A program made the translations under genes and the position numbers. Below, in pieces: positions 33,939 to 43,066 of a stretch of DNA of 44,407 bases. How positions within the stretch are numbered: position 1 is the stretch's first letter; every line of letters begins with the position of its first letter. The notes under the pieces were generated by a model. That model saw nothing but the letters and a program-made list of their open reading frames with translations, ran no database searches and was not told the DNA's origin. The DNA comes from Muribaculaceae bacterium (GTDB taxonomy: Bacteria; Bacteroidota; Bacteroidia; Bacteroidales; Muribaculaceae): the NCBI GenBank assembly GCA_022510405.1, contig JAFLTP010000021.1, positions 1-44,407 on the forward strand. The letters are read 5' to 3'.

Positions 33939-35048
33939 TTATGACACTAATTCTTTTATATTTTTGAGATATTCGTCTATAACGATTTCTCTATTAAATT
34001 CCTGTTCCATTTTTCTTCTACCCTCTTTACCCATTTTTTCTTTTTCTGAGGGGGGAAGCATTATAAATTTTTCAATAGTTTTAATCAAAGATTCTACGTC
34101 TTTTTCTTTTACCACATATCCCGTTATAGAATCCTCGACAGTTTCACCACATCCAGGCAAAGATGTGGTTATAATAGGACGTCCGGAGGCAGCACTTTCC
34201 AAGAGGATATTAGCGGTTCCTTCAGGATAATAGGATGGAAGGATACTACAGGAAATTTTACTCATCAACGGATGAAGTTCTCGTATTTTACCATGATATA
34301 CGATAACTCCTTCCTTTGCAGCTTTTTCTATTTCTTCTTTATATGCGGGGTCACATGGCCCGGCAACGTGGAAAACTGTTTCGGGATATTTTTTCTTGAT
34401 TTCACGGGCAGCCGAAAGATATTCTTCAATACCTTTTTCCTTTAGAATTCTGGAACAAAAAAGAAATTCTATTTGATTGTCGGTTGGATATGGAAGCAAC
34501 TTATAGCGGTTTAAACTCACTCCGGAGCCAGGCAGGAGAGTATAGGCTCCTTTGTAAATCTTTTCTTCGGTAAAAAACTTTATATTGTGTTTATTCTGGA
34601 AAAATACCAAGGAACATTTTCTTAGTGCTTCTGTATATAGGAACTTCATTATTTTGCTCACCATACCTTTCCCCGATAGAGAAGTGCCTAATCCACATAC
34701 ATTCTCTATATATGGCAGTTTCAACCATCCTGCTACAATCCCTCCATATATATTTGTTTTTGTATAAAAGGTTAAAACCACATCCGGTTTTTCTTCCTTA
34801 TATATCTTGGCAAGATTTCTTATTAATCCTAAATCGTTTTTTACGCTGGTGCCTCTATTATCTACCGGCATATGGATGAATCTGCATCCCAATTTTTCAA
34901 GATCTTTTTCTTCCCCTCCTCTTGGTGCGGCCACAATCACTTTATAATCCGCACTCAAAAGAGCCTCAATTAGTTCGAGCCTATGATGATATATGTTCAT
35001 CATATTGGTGCCAATGATAAGTATCTTTTTATGATTGTTTTCTGCCAT
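33939..35048 (-). CDS. family 4 glycosyltransferase (PglA-like)
   Basis: This 369-residue retaining GT-B enzyme opens with LIIGTNMMNIYHHRLELIEAL and AAPRGGEE; the middle has ENVCGLGTSLSG and GSGVSLNRYKLLP; the C-terminal donor domain has FCSRILKEKGIEEYL, then SYYPEGTANILLESAASGRPIITT with the conserved Glu residues. The N-terminus resembles PglA/WcfI-type transferases that act early on bacillosamine- or FucNAc-type lipid-linked sugars. It may add the second sugar; that is an inference. A -7 box TATCTTTG lies at the complement of 35111-35118. Confidence 0.87.
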   Translation of the reverse strand: MAENNHKKILIIGTNMMNIYHHRLELIEALLSADYKVIVAAPRGGEEKDLEKLGCRFIHMPVDNRGTSVKNDLGLIRNLAKIYKEEKPDVVLTFYTKTNIYGGIVAGWLKLPYIENVCGLGTSLSGKGMVSKIMKFLYTEALRKCSLVFFQNKHNIKFFTEEKIYKGAYTLLPGSGVSLNRYKLLPYPTDNQIEFLFCSRILKEKGIEEYLSAAREIKKKYPETVFHVAGPCDPAYKEEIEKAAKEGVIVYHGKIRELHPLMSKISCSILPSYYPEGTANILLESAASGRPIITTSLPGCGETVEDSITGYVVKEKDVESLIKTIEKFIMLPPSEKEKMGKEGRRKMEQEFNREIVIDEYLKNIKELVS

Positions 35049-35110
35049 GTTTTTAAGAGTTCACTCCATAAATCTTATCATAAATTATGGAATAAGTTCT
35101 AAATATTGTA

Positions 35111-35118
35111 CAAAGATA
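35111..35118 (-). promoter_or_regulatory. -7 box (TATCTTTG) for the GT4-epimerase pair
   Basis: This is an exact TAnnTTTG match on the minus strand, 63 nt before the GT4 ATG. There is no clear -33 box. The rest of the 290-nt gap (35049-35338) shows nothing else recognisable. Confidence 0.4.
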
Positions 35119-35338
35119 ATGAATTTAATTCAATAAAGTTAAATACGTCTAAAATACTTCCATTATTCATAACTAAACTCAATTTATGATAATGAATGAA
35201 TGGTCGATCTATCCTCTTGTGGTATAAGGTAAGAGAGTGGAACTTAGGTTGAATGGGTTTGCTTTCATTATTCTTTATTGAAAAACGATTGACAAAGTCG
35301 GTTTAGTATCAATTCTTAACATAAATATTTGAAAAGGG

Positions 35339-36796
35339 TTAAGTTTTGTAGGCACCGGGCTTTTTTAATGCTTTAAAGAATTTATTCGTAAACTGTATTA
35401 GAAGTGGATTCTTGAAAATAAAATATTGGAGTAAAAGAGTATAAATTCCCATTACTGCTCCACCTGATATGATATTAAACCAGAAACTGATATCCGTTTT
35501 ATTGTATAGGAGCCATAGAATTATTGTGAGAGGAATATTTGCTATTAAAGAAGAAAATAGTTGGTTTATTGGTACGCTGACATTGATAAGTTTTTTGAGA
35601 GCTATCTCAGCCAAAATTAAAATAATTGTTTCAGAGATAACCCATATGAGGGCTGATCCCACACTCATAAGTTTGGGGATCAAAAGTAAATTCAATGTTA
35701 CACTTATTATGGCTCCTATGGACGAGTTGATCATTATCGTCTTGTCTGCTTTTAAAGGCATTAATCCTTGAATCACCGCAATCTGGGATAATCCTATAAT
35801 GAGCATCATGGGCATTACAATTCTCATTGGGGTAATGGCGCCCTCATAACCTGGTCCGGAAATCAATAATATTATATCTGGTGCATAAATGATAGTGTAT
35901 ATTATCATAGGGATTGAGAATGCATACAACAGATTGGTTGTCTTTTTTAGTAGTTCTCTGAATTCATCAAGTTTGTTTAGACTCAAAAGTGAACTCATTC
36001 TTGGAAGGAGCACGCTAGTGATCCCCGTGAAAAACGCAAGAAGAATGGAATATAGTTTTGTAGCTGTTGTGTAATAACCCACCTGTGTATCATTGGTTAT
36101 GAATCCAAGATAGACAACATTGAAGGTGGTACACATTGAGGTTACAACACAATAAATACCTATAATGAAGAATGGTTTGAGCAATTTTTTTAGATTGATG
36201 CCATGAATTCTGAATTTTACAAACTTACGGGCATACACTGTATTGACAATCGCGTTAACAGCTACCATTAAAACGGATAGCAGATAATATTTGGCATAGT
36301 CATTTTCTGATCTTATGAAGATAAAAATAGATATAACGTATAGACATTTCACAAAAATAGTTCTGTAGGTGATATATTTGAAATCTTCAAGTCCTTTGTA
36401 AAACCATTCTATAAGCATGAAGTTTCCTACGAGCCTGATAGCTCCATACCACATCATCTGCTTATTTTCATATAATGTGGGTATGGTGTAGGTACAACAT
36501 ATTAATATAATTAAAGCTACAAAAGTTGAAACAGCGTTTAATGTGAAAAGAGAGTTAAATGAATTAGTCAGGGAAATGCCTTGGGCTTTATCAGCGGCCA
36601 TTTGACGATTGCCCATGACATTTATCCCCATCATGGAGATGATGATAAAATAATTTATGATATTATCAATAAAGTTACAGAGACCTATGTTAGTTACACC
36701 TAAAACTCTTGATACGTAGGGATAAACCAACAACGGAAAAATGTAGTTAGATGTGGTCAGAATTGAAATAAAAAAGACGTTTTTCTTTAGACCCAT
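35339..36796 (-). CDS. wzx: Wzx-type polysaccharide flippase
   Basis: This 485-residue membrane protein has about 12-14 helices and belongs to the MATE-like polysaccharide flippases. The N-terminal FISILTTSNYIFPLLVYPYVSRVLG and INYFIIISMMGI, then TGITSVLLPRMSSLLSLNKLDEF in the middle, are typical. It should flip the finished lipid-linked repeat unit to the periplasmic side for the Wzy-type polymerase at 30.6 kb. It is on the minus strand, separated from GT4 by 290 nt. Confidence 0.88.
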   Translation of the reverse strand: MGLKKNVFFISILTTSNYIFPLLVYPYVSRVLGVTNIGLCNFIDNIINYFIIISMMGINVMGNRQMAADKAQGISLTNSFNSLFTLNAVSTFVALIILICCTYTIPTLYENKQMMWYGAIRLVGNFMLIEWFYKGLEDFKYITYRTIFVKCLYVISIFIFIRSENDYAKYYLLSVLMVAVNAIVNTVYARKFVKFRIHGINLKKLLKPFFIIGIYCVVTSMCTTFNVVYLGFITNDTQVGYYTTATKLYSILLAFFTGITSVLLPRMSSLLSLNKLDEFRELLKKTTNLLYAFSIPMIIYTIIYAPDIILLISGPGYEGAITPMRIVMPMMLIIGLSQIAVIQGLMPLKADKTIMINSSIGAIISVTLNLLLIPKLMSVGSALIWVISETIILILAEIALKKLINVSVPINQLFSSLIANIPLTIILWLLYNKTDISFWFNIISGGAVMGIYTLLLQYFIFKNPLLIQFTNKFFKALKKPGAYKT

Positions 36797-36949
36797 TAAA
36801 ACTATAATAAACTGTAATCTATTTAATCATCATTAATGTCGCGATAATAACCGGTATGTTTCACGTTTATGACGGCTCCAGAATATATTAACGAATAGGG
36901 GTCACATTATATTTTTTTATTCCCTGAAGTATTGGCTGCATCTGTACAT

Positions 36950-38023
36950 TTATGTAGTTACTTCATTCTTTTTTGCTTTAAATTGTTCCCATACCTTATG
37001 ATACCATATTCCCAAGTATTTCTTGCTTCCTGAAAAAGCTAAGGCAACTAATAAAGCAACTACAACATATAAAACCCAAAAATACTCATTTTGAGACTCT
37101 ATCACTGGAAAGTCCTTCATATGATCGTAGTCTAATCCTAAAGCTTCTATTTTGATTACTGAAACCAACCGAAAAGCTATGAAATGTATTATCAAAATAT
37201 CTAAGGTCTTGTCTCCTAAATAATAAAAGAATTTAGTCCATTCCTTCCCTTTATAGATTTCAATCAGGGTTAAAAAAGAAAATGAGATAATTATTGATTG
37301 AAAGAAGTAAGGCAATAAGATTTTGTCATTCAATTCCAACATTTCCCTTTTTTCATCCAATAATGAAAGTCCGAGAAGCAAAACTGATATGGCGCAAATA
37401 AATTTTTTGTATTTGATTTCTTTAAAGTTTATTAGACGAAATAAAGCACCTGTCAAGAAATAAGCGCATGCCAAAAGATTGAAAGAATTTATATAATATA
37501 TTTTTAAATTGAGAATACATAAAATTTCAGCAGTTGCCAAAAGAAGTACTATCCCGATTAGTGAGCTTTTTATGCTGAATCCGAATAATTTAAAGTAAGT
37601 GACAGAGAATATAGAGGCAATGAACAATGATCTTATAAACCAAAAGCCACCTATCAATTGCTCATTATGGAGCATTAGAAGAGTGGTGAAGGATTTGTAA
37701 AGCATTTCTTTTAAGGTATAGGAATCCGAATAAATACCACTTGCATAAAATATATTGTGGAAAAATAAAAAGATCCATGTCCATTTTACGAATGGCCACC
37801 ATAGGCTTTTAATCCTTTTTTTGTAAAATGTTTTTACAGAAGAAAGATATTTTTCTGAAAACAACAACCCGGAGATTATAAAGAAGCAAGGCATATGGAA
37901 TGTATATATCATATTCACTAGCCAAGCCGGAGCACCGGAATGCCCTACAACCATAAGAAGGATCAGAATTCCCTTTGCAATATCTAAACCTATGTTTCGA
38001 GTAGTACTTACAGTATGTCCCAA
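36950..38023 (-). CDS. acyltransferase family 3 membrane protein
   Basis: This 357-residue integral membrane acyltransferase has about ten helices and the OafA/NodX-type signature RNIGLDIAKGILILLMVVGHSG, with FHMPCFFIISGLLFSEKYL shortly after. Such proteins put acetyl or other acyl groups on surface polysaccharides. It lies between wzx and a divergent promoter region. The acceptor sugar is not known. There is no clear promoter box on its strand in the 230-nt upstream gap. Confidence 0.85.
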   Translation of the reverse strand: MGHTVSTTRNIGLDIAKGILILLMVVGHSGAPAWLVNMIYTFHMPCFFIISGLLFSEKYLSSVKTFYKKRIKSLWWPFVKWTWIFLFFHNIFYASGIYSDSYTLKEMLYKSFTTLLMLHNEQLIGGFWFIRSLFIASIFSVTYFKLFGFSIKSSLIGIVLLLATAEILCILNLKIYYINSFNLLACAYFLTGALFRLINFKEIKYKKFICAISVLLLGLSLLDEKREMLELNDKILLPYFFQSIIISFSFLTLIEIYKGKEWTKFFYYLGDKTLDILIIHFIAFRLVSVIKIEALGLDYDHMKDFPVIESQNEYFWVLYVVVALLVALAFSGSKKYLGIWYHKVWEQFKAKKNEVTT

Positions 38024-38144
38024 AATTTCTTCTTTAAAGTATCTTTATAACGTATCTTAACTTTCCTATATTTTATAAGGCTGCTACCTGACTGTGTAAA
38101 TATGGTCATGGATTGAACACATAGTCTTTGTAGAGTTATATTAT

Positions 38145-38175
38145 TTTGTGAATTGACGGGTATTTGTTATTTTTG
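38145..38175 (+). promoter_or_regulatory. promoter TTTG-N19-TATTTTTG for the glycoside-hydrolase-like gene
   Basis: TTTG (38145-38148) and TATTTTTG (38168-38175) are both exact, 19 nt apart. The predicted start is near 38182, giving a leader of about 70 nt. Confidence 0.65.
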
Positions 38176-38253
38176 TTGGAAGAATAAGAAGGAATTTGAT
38201 TCTGTCCACTCCTTTTGGATTAAAACTGTCAATAAATAACAAGTTAGGATAAA

Positions 38254-39501
38254 ATGAAATTAAGAAAATTTGTTATAGGGATTATTGCTTTATTGGGAGG
38301 TCTCAATTTAAATGCCCAGAATTCTCAGTCTTCTTTTAAATACCCCACTCCGGGAGAAATTACGATTTGTGCTTCCACTCCAATCCCGGATGGGATAGAG
38401 CCTACCCGACAGGCATATTTGGATCTGATAAGTTGCGGTTTTAATATGGGAATGACTAATGGAAATATTGACTATTTCAAAAAGCAATTTGAGCTTATAG
38501 GTGACTTGAATTTTAAATATATGATACAGAATGGGGACCTGTTCTCCGATAAAAGAGATATTTTCATAAAGGCTTTCAAGGATGTCCAGAATTTTGGAGG
38601 TTGGAAATTTAAAGATGAACCGAGCTTTGAAAGTTTAAAGGAATTGCAATCACAATATCACGCAATGTATGAAGCTGATCCTTCAGATCTCATTTATATT
38701 AATATGGCCGGAGTAGTGGGTAATTATTTTACAGGTCCATATCCCACCCTCTATGAATATCTTGAATATTTTCAGAAAATGTTTAATCCGGAGGTTTGGT
38801 CATACGATTTCTATCCTATTTTAATAAGAAATGGAAACCTTATTGTTGAATATGAAACATTTTATTCGGCTTTAGAGGCTTTTTCCGCTATATCACGTAA
38901 AACCGGCAAACCTTTTTGGGCTTATTGTGAGAGCATGGCTTATAAGGCTTCATCTTATAGTAGACCGGCTGCCAATGAGGCATATCTTAGATTTGAAGCT
39001 TTTTCTGCCTTGGCTTATGGGGCTCAAGGTATTGTATACTGGACTTACGGACAACGAACGCCTCAGCCTACTGAACAGTATCAATCGGCCCTTGTAAATT
39101 TAAACGGCAAGAAATCTCGGGCTTGGTTTGCCGCTCAAAAGGTTAATAAAGAAATAAAAAAATTCAATGATGTGTTTTATAGATGTAATGTGCTTGAAGT
39201 AAGACATACAGGGGATAAAATTTATAAAAACACTAAGAAACTTTCAGGAGAATTTGGTCCTTTTAAAATGATTAGGTCCGGAGATGCCGGTGTTTTGGTA
39301 TCTTTTATCGAAAACAAAGGTAGCAAGTATATAATTTTGGTTAGTCGTGATGTGTTTAATAAACAGAAGATAACCCTCGAACTTAAGAATAATAAAAAGG
39401 TGATGAATATCACATCTTCTAAGGATACTCAATATTCATGGCGCAAGGATGTTAATATCACGCTTGATAAGGGAGGTTATGTTATTTTCAAGGAAATTTA
39501 A
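38254..39501 (+). CDS. secreted glycoside-hydrolase-like (GH42-type TIM barrel) protein
   Basis: This 415-residue protein has a signal peptide (FVIGIIALLGGLNLNAQ) and a TIM-barrel-like layout. YPTPGEITICA opens it, and family landmarks follow: KFKDEPS (118-124, candidate acid), WSYDFYPI (182-189), GKPFWAYCES (218-227, candidate second Glu) and AYGAQGIVYWTYG (254-266). A beta-rich C-terminal domain ends in GGYVIF. These recall GH42-like beta-galactosidase-type proteins of Bacteroidales. Its place inside a capsule locus, with its own strong promoter, suggests trimming or turnover of capsule or a partner glycan; this is inference. Confidence 0.7.
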   Translation: MKLRKFVIGIIALLGGLNLNAQNSQSSFKYPTPGEITICASTPIPDGIEPTRQAYLDLISCGFNMGMTNGNIDYFKKQFELIGDLNFKYMIQNGDLFSDKRDIFIKAFKDVQNFGGWKFKDEPSFESLKELQSQYHAMYEADPSDLIYINMAGVVGNYFTGPYPTLYEYLEYFQKMFNPEVWSYDFYPILIRNGNLIVEYETFYSALEAFSAISRKTGKPFWAYCESMAYKASSYSRPAANEAYLRFEAFSALAYGAQGIVYWTYGQRTPQPTEQYQSALVNLNGKKSRAWFAAQKVNKEIKKFNDVFYRCNVLEVRHTGDKIYKNTKKLSGEFGPFKMIRSGDAGVLVSFIENKGSKYIILVSRDVFNKQKITLELKNNKKVMNITSSKDTQYSWRKDVNITLDKGGYVIFKEI

Positions 39502-39514
39502 TCATTGACACTGA

Positions 39515-40642
39515 ATGAAAATAGCTATTAATTGTGCCTTTTATCAACCTAAAGGTGGAGGTATAAAGGAATATATAGATAATTTGGTGAATAATTTGGG
39601 AGAAATTCCAACAAAGCATGATTTTATCATCTATGTTTTGAAGGATCAATTGGAGTATGCTAAAGAGAGACTTCCCAAGAAATTCAGATTTAAGACAATT
39701 CCCTTTAATTCCGGCAGTAAGTTAAACAGGATTAAAAGAAGCCTTTTTGAACAAAACTTTTGGCTTAAAGAAGAAGAGATAGAACAAATAGACATTTTTC
39801 ATTCACCTTTTTTTCATGCTCCGAAATTGAAGAAGGCTAAATTGTTGCTGACTGTTCATGATTTGAGGTTATATAGATTTCCTGAAACTTATGAATTTTT
39901 TAGATATCATTTTTTAAAAAATAAAGTCAGAAACTCGATTAAAAGAGCCAACCATATTATATCTATTTCTAATTTTACAAAAGAAGAAATCGTAGCTCTT
40001 TGTGACGTTTCCGCTGATAAAATCACTGTGGTCCATGAAGCAATTAATCCTGAAAGATTTTCTTCCGGCAATATATCGGATTCCACTGAGATACCTGAAG
40101 TTTTAAAGAAAGAACCATTTATTTTGTCGGTGGGTCACATGGAGCCTCGAAAAAATTATGAACGTTTGATAGAGGCCTTCACGATAATAAAGAAGAATAA
40201 AGATTTCCGGAATCTGCAATTGGTAATTGTGGGAAGGAAGGATCACTCATTTGAGAGTGTTCTTAAAATGATAGAAGAGGATCCTGATATTCATTATCTG
40301 AATTTCGTGGAATACAACACACTTTTGTGGTTATATAAAAATGCTCGACTTTTTGTTTTCCCGTCCTATTATGAGGGATTTGGATTTCCTCCTTTGGAAG
40401 CGGCTTCTTTAGAAACGATATCAGTAGTCAGTAACGTTTCTTCAATACCTGAAGTTTGTGGTGATTCAGCCTTATACTTTAATCCTTTCAATATAAAAGA
40501 AATGGCTGATGCCATTCAAAAGGGATTGACTGATATGCCCACAATTATTAGCTTAGAGGCCAAATTAAGATCGAATGTTGAACGATTCTCTTGGAGAAAA
40601 AATGCATTGGAGACTATTAAAGTCTATGATGAATTAAAGTGA
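39515..40642 (+). CDS. family 4 glycosyltransferase (mannosyltransferase-like)
   Basis: This 375-residue GT-B enzyme starts MKIAINCAFYQPKGGGIKEYIDNLV with the glycine-rich acceptor-side loop. It has HSPFFHAPKLKKAKLLLTVHDLRLYRFPETY, FILSVGHMEPRKNYERLIEAF as the donor-domain opening, and FPSYYEGFGFPPLEAASLETISVVSN with the EX7E motif. This is the type often annotated as alpha-mannosyl- or rhamnosyltransferase. It is 13 nt downstream of the glycoside-hydrolase-like gene and co-transcribed with it. Confidence 0.88.
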   Translation: MKIAINCAFYQPKGGGIKEYIDNLVNNLGEIPTKHDFIIYVLKDQLEYAKERLPKKFRFKTIPFNSGSKLNRIKRSLFEQNFWLKEEEIEQIDIFHSPFFHAPKLKKAKLLLTVHDLRLYRFPETYEFFRYHFLKNKVRNSIKRANHIISISNFTKEEIVALCDVSADKITVVHEAINPERFSSGNISDSTEIPEVLKKEPFILSVGHMEPRKNYERLIEAFTIIKKNKDFRNLQLVIVGRKDHSFESVLKMIEEDPDIHYLNFVEYNTLLWLYKNARLFVFPSYYEGFGFPPLEAASLETISVVSNVSSIPEVCGDSALYFNPFNIKEMADAIQKGLTDMPTIISLEAKLRSNVERFSWRKNALETIKVYDELK

Positions 40643-40716
40643 GGCTATTGTAATCTTGGTTGATTTAATGCTAAAGGTAGAACCTGGCTAACATAGATAC
40701 AGCTGTGGGAATCGGC

Positions 40717-41649
40717 TTATCTTTGATTGAATAGTTTTTTGCGAAGTATATAATATTCTTTTTTAAGAGGATTTTTAATCATTAGGATCCGTGATGTGAG
40801 CAGAAGGCTATAAATGAGATCTGAGAGAATCCGTTGAAATCTTCCGACATTGCGTCTGTAATAGATTTTTCGGCTTGTTTCAAAATTTTTTGTTTTAAAT
40901 TCAGATTGCCAGGCTTCATCTATTTCAAAAGATTTGCTTTCCAAATGATAGATCACGGCCTCAGGAACATTGTATATGCTGTAACCGGCATTTGTAATTC
41001 TATTGCATAAGTCTGTTTCTTCAAAATACAAAAAAAACTGGTCACAGAATAGTCCGGTCTTTTCCAGAACTTCTCTTTTTACCATTAGATCTGCACCGGT
41101 TATAAATGCTACTTTTATAGGTTTCTCGGTCTGATTATAAAATTTGTCGATTTTGCCGTAAATAATATTTTGTGGAATATTATTCAATAATTCATTGAAT
41201 TCCCAAAATAATCCCGGCAAGATCTTTCTGTAGGATTGTATTGGATTCCCTGCTTCGTTGATAAGGTTGCCCCCACAGGCTCCCGTCTTTGGGTTTTTGT
41301 CAAGATAATCCGAAAGAATCTTTATGGCATTGCTTGCAAGTAAAGTGTCCGGATTCAAAAACAAAATGTTTTTTCCTTTAGCAATTTTTATCCCCTCGTT
41401 GTTTGCTCTCCCAAAACCTATGTTTTCCAGTAAACCTATGAATTTGAAGTTTCCGTCATTATTTAATAATGCGCCATTACGGATCCTCTGCTCAAAATCA
41501 GGTTCCGAATTATTGTCTACTATTATTATTTCATAATCTATTCCCTGTGTCAATTCTTTGATGGACTTAATGCAGTCAATTATCAAATTAGAGGTCTTAT
41601 AATTGACAATGATTATGCTGACAGCTATCTTCTTGTCGGTTTCTATCAT
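40717..41649 (-). CDS. family 2 glycosyltransferase (rhamnosyltransferase-like)
   Basis: This is a 310-residue GT-A enzyme from the start I prefer. VSIIIVNYKTSNLIIDCI opens it, then IIIVDNNS, a NIGFGRANNEGIKIAKGKNILFLNPDTLL stretch with the metal-site region, and FFLYFEETDLCNRI near the C-terminal half, typical of dTDP-rhamnosyl-transferase-like GT2. The frame extends upstream to 41715 and 41673, but the added residues (MEGLLNIKRLFYFFMPDF) look unlike the family, so I chose the ATG at 41649. It is the last gene of the capsule region, convergent with the preceding GT4. Confidence 0.85.
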   Translation of the reverse strand: MIETDKKIAVSIIIVNYKTSNLIIDCIKSIKELTQGIDYEIIIVDNNSEPDFEQRIRNGALLNNDGNFKFIGLLENIGFGRANNEGIKIAKGKNILFLNPDTLLASNAIKILSDYLDKNPKTGACGGNLINEAGNPIQSYRKILPGLFWEFNELLNNIPQNIIYGKIDKFYNQTEKPIKVAFITGADLMVKREVLEKTGLFCDQFFLYFEETDLCNRITNAGYSIYNVPEAVIYHLESKSFEIDEAWQSEFKTKNFETSRKIYYRRNVGRFQRILSDLIYSLLLTSRILMIKNPLKKEYYILRKKLFNQR

Positions 41650-41779
41650 AGCTTTTATTTGAAAGTCTGGCATGAAAAAATAAAATAATCTTTTTATGTT
41701 TAGTAGGCCCTCCAAAAGGTGTTATTAATTAAACGAAAGATTCAGAATCCATATTATATCCCCGATTTTTATACTTCCT

Positions 41780-42931
41780 TTATCCAAGAAGGATAAAATT
41801 CGGCCCGTAGATCATTTTGATCCAAAGCGAAAGAAATTTGTCAGTCAAGGAGTACCTCCCCTCCAGCTTGGTTATATAGTCTTTATCAAGCAATGCTTTT
41901 GTCGCTGCTTGAACAGAACTGGCCGACAACAGATTATATTTCTTTATGAACGCTGAGGAGGTCAACATTCCTGCTTCTCCCTCAATGGCTATCGCATACA
42001 AAAGATCCTTCTGGCGTTCCGGTATATTGGAAAGTATTTCTCGAAATTTGGTGGAGTTGTCTTCCAATATCCCTTCGATGGCTTTCCGTAAATTATCCCT
42101 GTCGCATATCCCATTTTCTGCCGTTTGGAAAAAAGCCTCGTTTAATGACTTTTGTAAATAATATGTATAGCCTTCGAATTGTTTGTATAATAAATGTACC
42201 GCTTCTTCTCCTATCTCTTTGCCATATTTTTTGAATTGATATTTAGCGAATTCCATGTATTTTTCTTCAGGAATTGCTTCCAATGTCATTATCGCGGTGC
42301 TGTTATAGAACGGACGGCTGTAAGACAAAAACATTTCGCTCATGATATGACGTTCGCTGCCCGAGAATATGAAGTTCGCCTGATTTTGTTGCTGGATATG
42401 AGTCCGTAAAATCTCTTCCACATTTTTTTCGGGATATCTTGTGATTTGTTGGAATTCATCTATCGCAATGATGCATCTTTTGTCGAAATCCCTTATAAAA
42501 CCGAAAATCTCATCCAACGTGAACCCAGGATTTATGATTTCACCAAACGTCATATTGAAAGTCGGCAATCCTGTAATGGCATCAAAAGAGATTTTACCAT
42601 TCAGAGACTTCAAATTCTGGAAGAATTTTTGGATCCACTTGCTTGTTTTGGGCACGATATTATCATATACTGCCTTCCCGAAAAGATACACAAATTCCTT
42701 GAATGAAGAGGTTTGAAGTATGTCAACATAAAGAGTCACATAATTTTCCCGCAGTTCTTTCTTTTGAAAGCAATGATTTATTAACCCCGACTTACCCATC
42801 CTTCTTGGTGATATTAAAGTCACATTATTGTGGTTAATTAATAATTGGATGAGTCTCTCGGTCTCTTTTTCTCTATCACAGAAAAATTCAGCCGGTATAT
42901 TGGCAGATAAAACAAAAGGATTCCTAACCAT
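41780..42931 (-). CDS. archaeal-type AAA/STAND-like ATPase
   Basis: This 383-residue protein has an ATPase_2-type P-loop domain: FFCDREKETERLI, Walker A SPRRMGKSGLI (41-51), Walker B CIIAIDEFQQI (153-163), and a sensor-like FIFSGSERHIM. The C-terminal ~100 residues hold a winged-helix-like region (ERQKDLLYAIAIEGEAG, then KALLDKDYITKLEGRYSLTDKFLSLWI). Such proteins are widespread in Bacteroidetes and archaea with no settled role; some act as signalling or stress ATPases. It is a single gene with three tandem palindromes 36-76 nt upstream of its ATG. Confidence 0.82.
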   Translation of the reverse strand: MVRNPFVLSANIPAEFFCDREKETERLIQLLINHNNVTLISPRRMGKSGLINHCFQKKELRENYVTLYVDILQTSSFKEFVYLFGKAVYDNIVPKTSKWIQKFFQNLKSLNGKISFDAITGLPTFNMTFGEIINPGFTLDEIFGFIRDFDKRCIIAIDEFQQITRYPEKNVEEILRTHIQQQNQANFIFSGSERHIMSEMFLSYSRPFYNSTAIMTLEAIPEEKYMEFAKYQFKKYGKEIGEEAVHLLYKQFEGYTYYLQKSLNEAFFQTAENGICDRDNLRKAIEGILEDNSTKFREILSNIPERQKDLLYAIAIEGEAGMLTSSAFIKKYNLLSASSVQAATKALLDKDYITKLEGRYSLTDKFLSLWIKMIYGPNFILLG

Positions 42932-42966
42932 TCTGAATGTATTTTTAGCAAAATTAATTATTTGTT

Positions 42967-43007
42967 TTCAATTATTGAAATTCAATTATTGAAAAACAAT
43001 AATTGAA
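42967..43007. promoter_or_regulatory. three 13-nt palindromes at 14-nt spacing upstream of the ATPase gene
   Basis: TTCAATTATTGAA (42967-42979) and its exact copy (42981-42993) are followed by a degenerate AACAATAATTGAA (42995-43007). Each perfect copy is a palindrome about a central T. The block lies 36 nt upstream of the ATPase ATG and just beyond the aldolase terminator. Confidence 0.6.
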
Positions 43008-43014
43008 ATCCAAT

Positions 43015-43043
43015 AAAAAAACACCGGCCTGAAAAGACCGGTG
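43015..43043 (-). terminator. rho-independent terminator of the aldolase gene
   Basis: The complement of 43022-43043 forms CACCGGTC/GGCCGGTG with a TTTTCA loop, followed by seven T (complement of 43015-43021). It lies 24 nt after the aldolase stop. Confidence 0.85.
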
Positions 43044-43066
43044 CCATTTATCTAAACTCTATATGA

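Noticed and set aside
33865..34230. 121-codon plus-strand frame
   Set aside because: It is antisense to the GT4 gene and the start of the epimerase gene, both of which have clear motifs.
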